A stretch of DNA of 39,164 nt from an uncultured Thermomicrobiales bacterium (GCA_902806335.1 CADCWG010000053.1:1-39164); one strand, 5' to 3'. Shown: positions 14,970-23,427, numbered from the stretch's first letter. The notes: generated by a model from the letters alone, not told the origin. Made by a program: numbers and translations.

Positions 14970-15929
14970 TTGGACACGGTGACGGCGAACGGGACCCAGG
15001 CGCACGCCGGGCGGACATTCGAGAGTGTCGACGCCCTCGAGCGGGCGCTGCGCGGCGAGAAGTACGTGACCGAGCGGGGGCTGGCGACCACGCTCTACCT
15101 GACGCTCGCGCTGCGGCGACCCCTGCTGCTCGAGGGGGAGGCCGGGGTCGGCAAGACGGAGATCGCCAAGACCCTGGCGACCGTGCTCGACACCCCGCTG
15201 ATCCGCCTCCAGTGCTACGAGGGCCTCGACGCCAGCGCGGCGATCTACGAGTGGGACTACCCGCGCCAGATGCTCTACCTGCGGAGCATCGAGGCCACCG
15301 GTGGCCTGAGCGGCACCGGCGCCGGGGCGGAGCTCGCCCGGCGGGGCCTGTTCGGCGACGAGTTTCTCCTCAAGCGCCCGCTCCTGCAGGCGATCGACGC
15401 CGCCCACGAGCGGAGCCCGGTCCTGCTGATCGACGAGGTCGACCGGGCCGACCAGGAGCTCGAGGCGTTCCTGCTCGAGCTGCTCTCCGACTTTCAGGTC
15501 ACCGTGCCCGAGCTCGGCACGATCCGCGCCGAGCACGTCCCGATCGTGATCCTGACGTCGAACCGGACCCGGGAGATCCACGACGCGCTCAAGCGGCGCT
15601 GCCTCTACTACTGGATCGACTTCCCGACCTTCGAGAAGGAGTTTCGGATCCTCGCCGCCCGGGTGCCCGAGGCGCCGGAGGCGCTCGCCCGGCAGATCTG
15701 CGCCTTCACCCAGGGGCTGCGGGAGGTCGACCTCTTCAAGCCACCCGGCATGGCCGAGACTATCGACTGGGCGCGGGCGCTGCTCGCGCTCGGCACCCAC
15801 GCCCTGGCCGACCCCGTGGTCGAGGACACGCTCGGCGTGATCCTGAAGTACCAGGAGGACGTCGACCGCGTCCGCGGCGAGACCGCCGCCCAGCTCGTCT
15901 CGCGGGCCGCCCGTGTCGCCGCGAGCTGA
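14970..15929 (+). CDS. coxD: MoxR/CoxD-type AAA+ ATPase
   Basis: The protein has about 319 residues. It is an AAA+ ATPase of the MoxR/CoxD group, which works with VWA-domain partners to insert or mature metal cofactors. In CO dehydrogenase, CoxD helps build the [CuSMoO2] centre. Walker A GEAGVGKTE is near residues 56-64. Walker B VLLIDEVDRAD is near 151-161, sensor I ILTSNRTREIHDALKRRCLYYW near 192-213, and a C-terminal helical lid follows. Starts are uncertain: TTG at 14970 and GTG at 14979 are both in frame, with only a G-rich stretch upstream and no ideal Shine-Dalgarno. The stop overlaps the VWA gene by 17 bases. The gene symbol is given by family and context. Confidence 0.88.
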   Translation: MDTVTANGTQAHAGRTFESVDALERALRGEKYVTERGLATTLYLTLALRRPLLLEGEAGVGKTEIAKTLATVLDTPLIRLQCYEGLDASAAIYEWDYPRQMLYLRSIEATGGLSGTGAGAELARRGLFGDEFLLKRPLLQAIDAAHERSPVLLIDEVDRADQELEAFLLELLSDFQVTVPELGTIRAEHVPIVILTSNRTREIHDALKRRCLYYWIDFPTFEKEFRILAARVPEAPEALARQICAFTQGLREVDLFKPPGMAETIDWARALLALGTHALADPVVEDTLGVILKYQEDVDRVRGETAAQLVSRAARVAAS

Positions 15930-17274
15930 GCCCGGGGCCCGGGACGGGGCCGGCGAGGGTCGGGTCTCGGCGCCACTCAGCCGGCGACTGGCCGCCGGCG
16001 CCGCCACCGAAGCGGCGCGGCCGGGCGTGCCGGACGTCACCGCCGAGAACGTGCTGGCCAACCTGGCGGTCCTCGGGCGGGGGCTCCGGGGCGCGGGCCT
16101 GCCCGTCGGGCCCGGCCAGGTGATGGTGCTCATCGAGGCGATCGCGGCGGTGGACGCCCGCCGACGGAGCGACGTCTACCACGCCGCTCGCGCGGCGGTC
16201 GTCAGTCGCCCCGAGCAGATCCCGGCCTTCGACGCCGAGTTCGCGCGCTTCTGGCGCCGACTGGCCGACGGCGCCGATCTGCCGACCGAGACCTACCTCG
16301 GGCTCGGCGACGAGACGGTCGGCGTGCCGCCGACGGCCCGCCCGCGCGACGGACGGAAGCGGGAGGCGGCTCCGACGGGAGCGGCCCAGCAGGAACGAAC
16401 GATCCTCGCCGTGGAGGGCACCGACGCCGCGGACGACGGCGACCTCGGCGAGGACGTCGAGGCGCCGCCCGAGGACGTGCTGCTCTTCAGCGCCCGCGAG
16501 GTCCTGCGCAAGAAAGACTTCGCCGAGCTGACGCCGCAGGAGGTGGCGGAGGCCCGCCGCGTGATCGAGGGGATGGCCTGGCGCCTGGGGACCCGTCGCA
16601 CGCGGCGGCGCGAGCGGGCCACCCATGGCCGCTTCGTCGACCAGCGCGCCACCCTCCGCGGCAGCCTGCGCCACGGCGGGGTGCCGCTTGAGCTGCGGTA
16701 CCGGCGGCAGAAGGAGCGGACTCGTCCCCTGGTGCTGCTCTGCGACATCTCGGGCTCGATGGACCGCTACGCGCGGCTGCTGCTCCGCTTCGTCCACGCG
16801 CTCGGGCAGGGGCTCGCGTCGACCGAGGTCTTCGTCTTCGGCACGCGCCTGACGCGGATCACCCGCGAGCTGCGCCGCCGGGACGTGGACGACGCGATCG
16901 CCGACGTCGTGAAGTCGGTCGACGACTGGTCGGGCGGAACCCGGATCGGCGAGGCCGTCAAGGCGTTCAACTACCGCTGGGGCCGGCGGGTGCTCCGGTC
17001 CGGGGCGACCGTGGTGGTGATCAGCGACGGCTGGGACCGGGGCGACCCGGCGCTGCTCGGGGCGGAGATGGCCCGCCTCCAGCGCTCCTGCCGCCGGCTG
17101 ATCTGGCTCAACCCGCTCCTCGGCGCGCCGGGCTACCAGCCGCTCACCCAGGGCATCCGGGCCGCCCTGCCCCATGTCGACCATTTCCTGCCGGTCCACA
17201 ACCTGCAGAGCCTGGAGGCGCTGGCCCAGCTGCTCGGCACGGTTGCCGACCATCCGCCCCTCCGCCGGGGGTGA
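15913..17274 (+). CDS. coxE: CoxE-like VWA-domain protein
   Basis: The protein has 453 residues from a GTG start inside the end of the MoxR-type gene. A helical N-terminal region (residues ~35-125) and an acidic, E/D-rich linker (~150-195) lead into a von Willebrand A domain. Its metal-ion-dependent adhesion site DISGSMD is at residues 278-284. The later FGTRLTRITREL, SGGTRIGEAVKAF (with the MIDAS threonine) and VVVISDGWDRGDPALL elements are intact. CoxE proteins partner with CoxD-type ATPases in maturing molybdenum hydroxylases, and the overlap with the ATPase gene supports a complex. Absence of a signal peptide places it in the cytoplasm. Confidence 0.88.
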   Translation: MSPRAEPGARDGAGEGRVSAPLSRRLAAGAATEAARPGVPDVTAENVLANLAVLGRGLRGAGLPVGPGQVMVLIEAIAAVDARRRSDVYHAARAAVVSRPEQIPAFDAEFARFWRRLADGADLPTETYLGLGDETVGVPPTARPRDGRKREAAPTGAAQQERTILAVEGTDAADDGDLGEDVEAPPEDVLLFSAREVLRKKDFAELTPQEVAEARRVIEGMAWRLGTRRTRRRERATHGRFVDQRATLRGSLRHGGVPLELRYRRQKERTRPLVLLCDISGSMDRYARLLLRFVHALGQGLASTEVFVFGTRLTRITRELRRRDVDDAIADVVKSVDDWSGGTRIGEAVKAFNYRWGRRVLRSGATVVVISDGWDRGDPALLGAEMARLQRSCRRLIWLNPLLGAPGYQPLTQGIRAALPHVDHFLPVHNLQSLEALAQLLGTVADHPPLRRG

Positions 17275-17455
17275 TCCGTCCTGCGCGATCGGCGGCTGGT
17301 GTCGCCAACATTCGGTAGGGCGGGGGCAGGGCCTCCCCGCTGCCGCCGCTCGTCGGCGTGGTGACGCCAGGGGTGGCGGTGCGCCGTGACGGCGGCACCG
17401 GAGACCGGCGGAGGCCGTTGTCCGACGGATATCCCGCTCATCGGAGGACGTTCGC
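17275..17455 (+). other. Leader of the XdhC-like gene with potential stems
   Basis: These 181 bases between the VWA gene and the XdhC-like gene contain several short potential stems, including GGCGT/ACGCC near 17353-17367 and an imperfect pairing around 17377-17402. They end in a clear Shine-Dalgarno GGAGG. A Moco-type riboswitch would fit the context, but I cannot match its consensus by eye. Confidence 0.25.
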
Positions 17456-18253
17456 GTGACTGCCGTGATGACCACCGCCGACGTCTACGGACGGCTCCGC
17501 GCCGCTCTCGCCGAGGGCCAGCCCGCTGCGGCGGTCACGGTGGTCCGCGGCCCTGCGGTCGGCGCGAAGCTCCTGGTCCTGCCCGGCGAGACCGTCGGTT
17601 CGCTCGGGGGCGATGAGCTTGACGCCACCGCGGTGACGCTCGCCGAGGAGTCGCTGCTGGCGGAGCGGTCCGAGACCCGGACGGTCTCGGCGCCCGACGG
17701 CACCCCCGTCGACCTCTTCGTCGAGGTCCACCCGGCGCCACCGACGCTATTGATCTTCGGCGCGGTCCACGTCGCCCAGGCGCTCTGCCGCCTCGCCAAG
17801 CTGCTCGGCTTCCGGGTGATCGTCACCGACGCGCGGGCGGCCCTCGCCACCCCGGAGCGGTTTCCGGACGCCGACCGGATCGTCCGTGCCTGGCCGGACG
17901 ACGCCCTCCGCGAGATCGAGGTCACGCGGGGCACCTATGTCGCGATCCTGACCCACGACCCGAAGTTCGACGAGCCGGCGCTGCTGGGCACGCTCGACAG
18001 CCCGGCCCGCTACATCGGCGCGGTCGGCAGCCGCGGCACCAACCGCGACCGACGGGCACGGCTGGAGGCGTCCGGGGTGACGCCCGAGAAGCTGGCCCGG
18101 GTGCGGGGGCCGATCGGGCTCAACATCGGGGCCGAGACGCCCGAGGAGATGGCGGTCTCGATCCTGGCCGAGATCGTCGCCGTCCGGCACGGCCGTCCAG
18201 GCGGACCGCTCACCGACGCGGAAGGCCCGATCCGGGGGGCCGACGGCGCCTGA
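17456..18253 (+). CDS. XdhC/CoxF-family molybdenum hydroxylase maturation protein
   Basis: The protein has 265 residues from a GTG at 17456 that follows TCGGAGGACG. XdhC-family proteins bind molybdenum cofactor, promote its sulfuration, and hand it to xanthine dehydrogenase, CO dehydrogenase and related enzymes. The N-terminal XdhC domain (residues ~8-80) carries AVTVVRGPAVGAKLLVLPGETVGSLGG. The C-terminal Rossmann-like domain begins LLIFGAVHVAQALCRLAKLLGFRV near 99-122. It continues with ILTHDPKFDEPALL near 163-176, YIGAVGSRGTNRDR near 183-197 and IGLNIGAETPEEMAVSILAEIVAVRHG near 217-244. The usual GAGHVA is GAVHVA here. Its place after coxDE and before a MocA-like gene supports the assignment. 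Confidence 0.9.
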   Translation: MTAVMTTADVYGRLRAALAEGQPAAAVTVVRGPAVGAKLLVLPGETVGSLGGDELDATAVTLAEESLLAERSETRTVSAPDGTPVDLFVEVHPAPPTLLIFGAVHVAQALCRLAKLLGFRVIVTDARAALATPERFPDADRIVRAWPDDALREIEVTRGTYVAILTHDPKFDEPALLGTLDSPARYIGAVGSRGTNRDRRARLEASGVTPEKLARVRGPIGLNIGAETPEEMAVSILAEIVAVRHGRPGGPLTDAEGPIRGADGA

Positions 18254-18421
18254 GTCGATCAGGGGCCATCCGACCGCCTGGCCCGCGCCCCATCTTCGGG
18301 GAGCCGCCACCGGCGACTGGCGGTCGTCGTCCCTCCCGGCCGGGCGTGGCTCGTTCGAGCGGCTTGAGCGGCCCCGTCACGATCGTTCCCGTCGGCGGGT
18401 CCTCTGCGAGCTGGAGGGTGG

Positions 18422-19057
18422 ATGGTGCATGGGCGGCCGACCCCGCTGGTCTCCGGGGTGATCCTGGCCGCCGGCGGGTCGTCACGGCTCGGTCGGCCGA
18501 AGCAGCTCTTGCCGCTCGCGGGGGAGCCGCTGCTGCGGCACACCCTGAGAAACGCGCTTGCCGCCCACCTGCACGAGGTCGTGCTGGTTCTGGGGCGGGC
18601 GGCCGAGGAGATCGCCGGGGCGGTCGGCGATCTCGGCCAGCGGACGGTCGTCAACCCCGGCTGGGCGCAGGGGCAGAGCACCTCGCTGCGGGCGGGCGTC
18701 GGGGCGGTCGACCCGCGGTCGGCGGCGGCGGTGTTCCTGCTCGGCGACCAACCCCAGGTCGGCCCGCTCGTGATCGACGCGCTGGTGGGAGCCTTCCACG
18801 CTTCCGGTGCGCCGGTCGTCCAGGCCCGCTACGGCGCCTCACCCGGCAACCCGGTCCTGATCGGGCGCGACCTCTTCCCGGAGCTCCTCGCCGTGACCGG
18901 GGATCGAGGCGCCCGCGACGTGGTCCGCGCCCACGGGGACCGGGCCGTGCTCGTCCCCATCGGCGGCGAGTCGCCTCGTGACGTGGACACCGAGGACGAC
19001 TTCCGGGCGCTGCTGGCGGCGTGGGGACGGTGCGGCATCGACACCGGAACGTCGTAG
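18422..19057 (+). CDS. mocA: MocA-like molybdenum cofactor cytidylyltransferase
   Basis: The protein has 211 residues. It is a nucleotidyltransferase of the MobA/MocA group. The nucleotide-binding loop VILAAGGSSRLGRPKQLLPL lies at residues ~13-32. NPGWAQGQSTSLRAGV near 78-93 and FLLGDQPQVGP near 102-112 hold the metal-binding aspartate. PGNPVLIGRDLF near 140-151 and the closing DVDTEDDFRAL are also conserved. MocA transfers CMP to molybdopterin to make MCD, the cofactor form used by CO and xanthine dehydrogenases, which matches the three upstream genes. GGAGG lies just before the ATG at 18422. A NTP-sugar transferase role is less likely given the context. Confidence 0.87.
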   Translation: MVHGRPTPLVSGVILAAGGSSRLGRPKQLLPLAGEPLLRHTLRNALAAHLHEVVLVLGRAAEEIAGAVGDLGQRTVVNPGWAQGQSTSLRAGVGAVDPRSAAAVFLLGDQPQVGPLVIDALVGAFHASGAPVVQARYGASPGNPVLIGRDLFPELLAVTGDRGARDVVRAHGDRAVLVPIGGESPRDVDTEDDFRALLAAWGRCGIDTGTS

Positions 19058-19084
19058 CGCGGCACCGACCGGTCCGTCGGCGCT

Positions 19085-19117
19085 CGTGATATTCTTCACG
19101 CAATGGCGAGTCGCCAT
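19085..19117 (+). promoter_or_regulatory. Two adjacent dyads in the promoter region of the Rieske/cytochrome b operon
   Basis: CGTGA and TCACG flank TATTCT at 19085-19100, and a perfect seven-base dyad ATGGCGA-G-TCGCCAT follows at 19103-19117. The stretch is clearly more A/T-rich than its surroundings. TATTCT at 19090-19095 could be a -10 box, but no good -35 is seen. The site lies ~125 bases upstream of the first gene of the operon. Confidence 0.45.
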
Positions 19118-19241
19118 AACGGAGCGCGTCGGGGTGCGGCGCCGCTGCCGGACGCGAGAGCGGATGGCACCCGAGTTGCAAGCCGGCGAGGAGCGTCGCA
19201 CTTGGCGGCACCGTCGTCGACCGCAGTGGAGTCCGCCGGTC

Positions 19242-19703
19242 ATGGACAACTCCCCCCGGCTGCCCTACGTCAGCATCGCGATCGCGGGGCTGCTGTCGTT
19301 GGCGGCGGTGATCGCCTTCTACGCCCGTGAGGGGCAGCGGGATGCCATCTTCGCGCTGAGTGAGATCGAGATCGGCTTCGTCGCGATCGCGTTCTCGCTC
19401 GGCATCTACGCGGTCGAGGGCCTCTTCTCGGTCTATCTCGAAGGCCGACGGCTCCGTCCGGGGCGCGTCCGGCCGCGCCTGACCGGCCCACTGAGCGTGG
19501 CGATTATCGTCTTCTCGATCGCGCTGTTCGCGCTGGCGCTCGGGCTTGGCTTCGGTCTCGTGACCGACTGGACGCGGAAGGGACTGGGGATCGTCGCCGG
19601 CATCGGCTGCCTCGTCCTGTCGGTCCTGCTCGTCTTCTACAAGGAGGCGTTCGTGGGCAGCGAGGCCAAGTTCGACGACCGCGAGGACGGGGTCCCCTGG
19701 TAG
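19242..19703 (+). CDS. Small four-helix membrane protein upstream of the Rieske gene
   Basis: The protein has 153 residues and is almost entirely membrane-embedded. Four helices are visible near residues 8-28 (YVSIAIAGLLSLAAVIAFYA), 42-65 (IEIGFVAIAFSLGIYAVEGLF), 83-107 and 112-132. A basic loop lies between helices 2 and 3, and the C-terminus is charged (EAKFDDREDGVPW). It has no haem-binding CxxCH, no cysteine pair typical of a redox subunit and no known domain that I recognise. It is 66 bases upstream of the Rieske gene on the same strand, so it may be an extra subunit or assembly factor of the quinol-oxidising complex. The start ATG at 19242 has a weak GTGGAG upstream. Confidence 0.6.
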   Translation: MDNSPRLPYVSIAIAGLLSLAAVIAFYAREGQRDAIFALSEIEIGFVAIAFSLGIYAVEGLFSVYLEGRRLRPGRVRPRLTGPLSVAIIVFSIALFALALGLGFGLVTDWTRKGLGIVAGIGCLVLSVLLVFYKEAFVGSEAKFDDREDGVPW

Positions 19704-19769
19704 CGCGGTGGTAGTGCCCCTGGGGGCGAGCCGCGAGGGCGACGGGACGACGAGGGAGCGAGGCAGCGC

Positions 19770-20339
19770 ATGCAACCGGTGATCGAGCCGATCGAGTTTG
19801 TCGAGCAGCGCCGGGCCTTCAGCCGGCGCCGGGCCCTGAAGTGGGTCATCCGGGCCGCCTACGGCACGTTCGCGCTGGCGTTCGCCCTGCCGGCGCTGGC
19901 GATTCGGACCCTGACCCAGGAGTCGAAGGAGATCGCCGAGGGCGACCTGCTGGTCGCTGCGGCCGGCGCGACGGCGGGCCAGCCGCTCAACGCGGCAGAC
20001 ATCCCCGTCGGCACCGGCGTCCAGGTGGTGCCCGAAGGCAAGGCCGACGACACCAACAACAACGTCGTGATCGTGCGACTCGCCGAGGGGACGGGGGAGG
20101 ACGCGCTGGTCGCCTACAGCGCGGTCTGCACGCACCTCGGCTGCATCGTCTACGCCGACCTCGACGAGAACGGCAACATCCGCTGCCCGTGCCACCTCAG
20201 CCAGTTCAACCCCCGGGAAGACGCCGACGTCGTCGGCGGGCCGGCGCCCCGGGCGCTGCCGTCGCTGCCGATCGCGGTCGGCGGCAACGGCCAGATCACG
20301 GTGGCCGGGACGTTCAGCGCCCCCGTCGGGCCGGATTAG
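19770..20339 (+). CDS. Rieske iron-sulfur protein of a cytochrome bc/b6f-type complex
   Basis: The protein has 189 residues. SRRRALKW near residue 18 is a twin-arginine-type motif, followed by a hydrophobic helix (~27-46) that would act as an uncleaved Tat anchor. The Rieske cluster sites are C120-T-H122-L-G-C125 and C139-P-C141-H142. C120, H122, C139 and H142 bind the [2Fe-2S] cluster, and C125 and C141 form the stabilising disulfide. After the second box the sequence is LSQFN, where most bc1 proteins have GS.FD. The protein takes one electron from quinol at the outer face of the membrane and passes it to a c-type cytochrome. It is followed after 76 bases by cytochrome b. Confidence 0.93.
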   Translation: MQPVIEPIEFVEQRRAFSRRRALKWVIRAAYGTFALAFALPALAIRTLTQESKEIAEGDLLVAAAGATAGQPLNAADIPVGTGVQVVPEGKADDTNNNVVIVRLAEGTGEDALVAYSAVCTHLGCIVYADLDENGNIRCPCHLSQFNPREDADVVGGPAPRALPSLPIAVGGNGQITVAGTFSAPVGPD

Positions 20340-20415
20340 CCGGGGAACCCGTGGAGCATTGGGAGTTGGTGTCCGCCACGGCCGCCGCCGGGCACGCAGC
20401 AGCGAGGGACCGCGC

Positions 20416-21897
20416 ATGACCGACACCGTCCGGATCCCCAGCCCTGGTTCCCGGCCCGCCCGCCCGGCGGACCGGGTGCGAGAGGCGCTCGAGCGTCTCC
20501 AGGAGGAGTCGCAGCTCTCGACCGGCCGGCCGAAGGAGAAGACCTGGCTCGACGAGCGGCTGGGCGTCTCGGCGTTCAACGAGAAGTACGGGCGCAAGGC
20601 CTTCCCAGTCCATACCACGTTCTTCTTCGGCGAGATGGCGACGTTCTCGTTCATCATCCTCGTCGTGACCGGCATCTACCTCGGTCTGATCTACGTCCCG
20701 TCGAGCGCGCCGACCCAGTTCGTGCCCTCGAACGCGCCGGCCGGCTACCAGCCGGAGACGCTCCCCGAGGCCTACGCCAGCGTGCGCCTGATCGAGTCGA
20801 TCCCGGTCGCGAACCTGTTCCGCAACGTCCATCATTGGGCGGCGCACCTGATGATCATCTCGACGCTGCTCCACACGATCCGGATCCTGTTCTACGGGGC
20901 GTACCGGAAGCCGCGCGAGCTGAACTGGGTGATCGGGGTGGTGCTGCTGGCCCTGACGCTCGGGGTGTCGTTCGTCGGCTACTCGCTGCCCTACGACGCC
21001 TACGCGGTGACCGCGACCAGCATCGGCTACTCGATCGCGCGCTCGATCCCCGGGATCGGCGACTTCTCGGCCGAACTGTTCTTCGGCGGGTCCTTCCCGT
21101 CGCTGGGAAGCCTGCCGCGGCTCTACACGCTCCACATCTTCGTCTTCCCGGCGATGATCGCCGGCGCGATGGCCGCCCACCTGCTGCTGGTGATCAAGAC
21201 CAAGCACACCCAGCCGGCCTACGCCCGCAAGTTGGCCGAGCCCGGTCGGGTCCTCGGCGTGCCGCTCTGGCCCTACCAGGCCCTGCTCGCCGGGCAGCTC
21301 TTCCTGCTGATGTTCGGCGCGCTCTTCCTGGTCTCGGCCTTCCTGCCGATCCACCCGCTGGCCGCCTACGGCCCGCCGGGTCCCAACACCCCGGCGGTCA
21401 AGCCGGACTGGTACCTCCTCTGGCTCTACGGGCTGCTCGAGATCGTGCCGAGCTTTACGATCCCGACGCCGATCGGCGACATCGGGCCGGAGTTCGTCGC
21501 GGGCCTGGTCTTCCCGGGGGTGATCTTCGGGATCCTGACCATGGCGCCCTGGCTCGACCGGACCAACCGCGGCCGAAATCTCAAGCGCTACGAGTACCTG
21601 GAGCCGCCCAGCCAGGCGCCGTTCCGGCTGGCGATCACCGTGGCGACGCTGGCCTTCGTGTTCATGCTCTGCGTCGCGGCCTTCTACATCGACTTCGGGT
21701 GGACCATCCCCCAGACCTGGTTCATCTCGCTGGTGGTGCCGGCGGTGCTCGGCGGGCTGGTGTTCGCCTGGGCGATCTGGAAGGGGCCGAAGACCCCCGC
21801 CGACCGCTTCGACCCCCGCGGCGAGTACGAGCTCGACGAGCCGCCCTACCCGCCGCTGCGGCGAGTTCCGAGCTCGACCTCCTCGGCCGCCGACTGA
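20416..21897 (+). CDS. Cytochrome b of a quinol:cytochrome c reductase, b6-type
   Basis: The protein has 493 residues and is the membrane core of the quinol-oxidising complex. A hydrophilic N-terminus of ~70 residues precedes the helices. Haem ligands are H139 and H153 in helix B (14 apart) and H240 and H255 in helix D (15 apart). The 15-residue spacing in helix D is the cytochrome b6 pattern; mitochondrial-type cytochrome b has 14. PDWYLLW near residue 332, the Qo-site motif, lies in the same polypeptide, so the b6 and subunit-IV parts are fused. The b6 cysteine that holds haem cn is replaced: the position reads HTTFFFGEM. About eight helices are present, with a polar C-terminal tail. No cytochrome c1 or f gene follows. 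Confidence 0.93.
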   Translation: MTDTVRIPSPGSRPARPADRVREALERLQEESQLSTGRPKEKTWLDERLGVSAFNEKYGRKAFPVHTTFFFGEMATFSFIILVVTGIYLGLIYVPSSAPTQFVPSNAPAGYQPETLPEAYASVRLIESIPVANLFRNVHHWAAHLMIISTLLHTIRILFYGAYRKPRELNWVIGVVLLALTLGVSFVGYSLPYDAYAVTATSIGYSIARSIPGIGDFSAELFFGGSFPSLGSLPRLYTLHIFVFPAMIAGAMAAHLLLVIKTKHTQPAYARKLAEPGRVLGVPLWPYQALLAGQLFLLMFGALFLVSAFLPIHPLAAYGPPGPNTPAVKPDWYLLWLYGLLEIVPSFTIPTPIGDIGPEFVAGLVFPGVIFGILTMAPWLDRTNRGRNLKRYEYLEPPSQAPFRLAITVATLAFVFMLCVAAFYIDFGWTIPQTWFISLVVPAVLGGLVFAWAIWKGPKTPADRFDPRGEYELDEPPYPPLRRVPSSTSSAAD

Positions 21898-21953
21898 CCC
21901 GGCGCTGCACCTACCCGCTCAGGGAGTGGATGGAACAACGCTAGATCGCTCTC

Positions 21954-21989
21954 AGGGAGGGGCGCGCCGTCATCGGCGCGCCCCTCCCT
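21954..21989 (+). terminator. Strong terminator after cytochrome b
   Basis: A perfect 16-base-pair stem (arms 21954-21969 and 21974-21989, beginning AGGGAGGGGCGC) closes on the loop TCAT, 57 bases after the cytochrome b stop codon. Only short T-containing sequence (CTGTGTGTCC) follows. The rest of the 317-base gap up to 22214 shows no gene. Confidence 0.85.
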
Positions 21990-22214
21990 CTGTGTGTCCG
22001 TCGGTGCATGTCCATGGTCGCGGGGTAAGCTCCGGCTGGTGCCGGGGTGCCGGGGTGCCAGGCGCCGGTCCCGTCCGCCGCTGGGGGCGGACGCGCCGCT
22101 GAGGCCAGGTCGGCGCGATCGGGCGGGTTCGGTTAGGGTTCCTGAGCGCGGCCGCACCGGCGACCGCCTCCCGTGGGGTGCACGCGGGGACGAACGGCGG
22201 GAGGGGGCGGGTCG

Positions 22215-23294
22215 GTGCTGCGGTTAATCCACCTTGGGCTCGGGGGTTGGGGCCGGGACTGGGAGCGGAACGTCCTCGCGCCCGCGGAGCGTGCCGGCGT
22301 GATCGAACGGGTGGCCGCGGTGGAGGTCGACCGGGCCACGCTGAGCACGGCCCGCGAGACCCTCGATCTGCCGGAGGAGCGGTACTTCACCTCGCTGGCG
22401 GAGGCTGCGGCCTCGGTCAGCGCCGACGCCGTGCTGGCGACGGTGCCGCTGCCGGCCCACGTTCCCGTCGCGCTCGAGGCGATCGGGCTCGGGCTGCACG
22501 TGCTGGTCGAGAAGCCGTTCGCCCCGACGCTCGCCGAGGCCGAGCAGGTGGTGGCGGCCGGCGAGTCGGCCGGCCGCGTGGTGATGGTCAGCCAGAACTA
22601 CCGGCCGTATCCCGCCGTGCGGGCGGTGGTCGACCTGCTGCGGGGTGGGGAACTGGGGCCGGTTGGGGCCGTCCACGTCGACTTCCGGAAGCACATCACC
22701 CCGTCGCCGAGCAGCCCCTACGGGAAGATCGCCCAGCCGCTGCTCGAGGACATGGCGATCCACCACTTCGACCTGATGCGGCTGGTGCTCGGGCGGGAGC
22801 CGGTCCGCGTCGCCTGCGAGGGGTGGAACCCGCCCGGCAGCACCTTCGCCGGGATTCCGGCGGCGGCCGCGGCGATCGCGTTCGATGGCGGCGCCGTCGT
22901 CTCGTACCGCGGGAGCTGGGTCAGTCCCGGACCGGAGACCACCTGGGCGGGCGACTGGCGGGTGGAGTGCGAGCGCGGTGAGGTGGTCTGGACCAGCCGC
23001 GAGGGCAACCTCAGCCTGGCGGCCGAGCGGGTGGTCGTGCGACCGCTCGACGGTCCGGGGCGCACGCTCAAGCTCTCGACCACGGCGCCCGCCGGTCGCG
23101 CCGGCGTCCTGGCGGCGCTTGCGCGGGCCATCGACGCGGGGGAGGATCCCGGCAGCTCCGGCCGCGACAACCTCGGCAGCATCGCGCTGATGACCGCCGC
23201 CGTCCGCGCCGCGACGGAGCACCGCGTCGTCGAGGTCGAACGGCCGGCGATCTGGGGCCGGTCGTCCGTCTCGGCCGGCGTGGGTGGACGCTGA
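22215..23294 (+). CDS. Gfo/Idh/MocA-family oxidoreductase
   Basis: The protein has 359 residues from a GTG start at 22215 behind GGGAGGGGG. An N-terminal Rossmann fold binds NAD(P): LIHLGLGGWGRDWERNVLAP at residues ~4-23 replaces the more common GxGxxG with GLGGWG. The family hallmark EKPF (LVEKPFAPTLAEAEQ) is near 98-112, and QNYRPYPAVRAV near 130-141. The second-domain motif EDMAIHHFDLMRLVLGREP near 178-196 holds the catalytic histidine pair. Members oxidise or reduce sugars, inositols or related polyols. The substrate is not deducible. It is preceded by the cytochrome b terminator, so it starts a new unit. Confidence 0.9.
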   Translation: MLRLIHLGLGGWGRDWERNVLAPAERAGVIERVAAVEVDRATLSTARETLDLPEERYFTSLAEAAASVSADAVLATVPLPAHVPVALEAIGLGLHVLVEKPFAPTLAEAEQVVAAGESAGRVVMVSQNYRPYPAVRAVVDLLRGGELGPVGAVHVDFRKHITPSPSSPYGKIAQPLLEDMAIHHFDLMRLVLGREPVRVACEGWNPPGSTFAGIPAAAAAIAFDGGAVVSYRGSWVSPGPETTWAGDWRVECERGEVVWTSREGNLSLAAERVVVRPLDGPGRTLKLSTTAPAGRAGVLAALARAIDAGEDPGSSGRDNLGSIALMTAAVRAATEHRVVEVERPAIWGRSSVSAGVGGR

Positions 23295-23427
23295 TCGGCG
23301 CCCGGGTACCTTCGGTCCCGGGGCTCAGCGAAGACCGTGCCGAACGCCGCGATGCATCTCGTCGGACGCTTGGCATGAGACGTAGGGCCGGCCGCAGGAG
23401 CGGCGCTGGCGCACGGGGAGGACCAGA

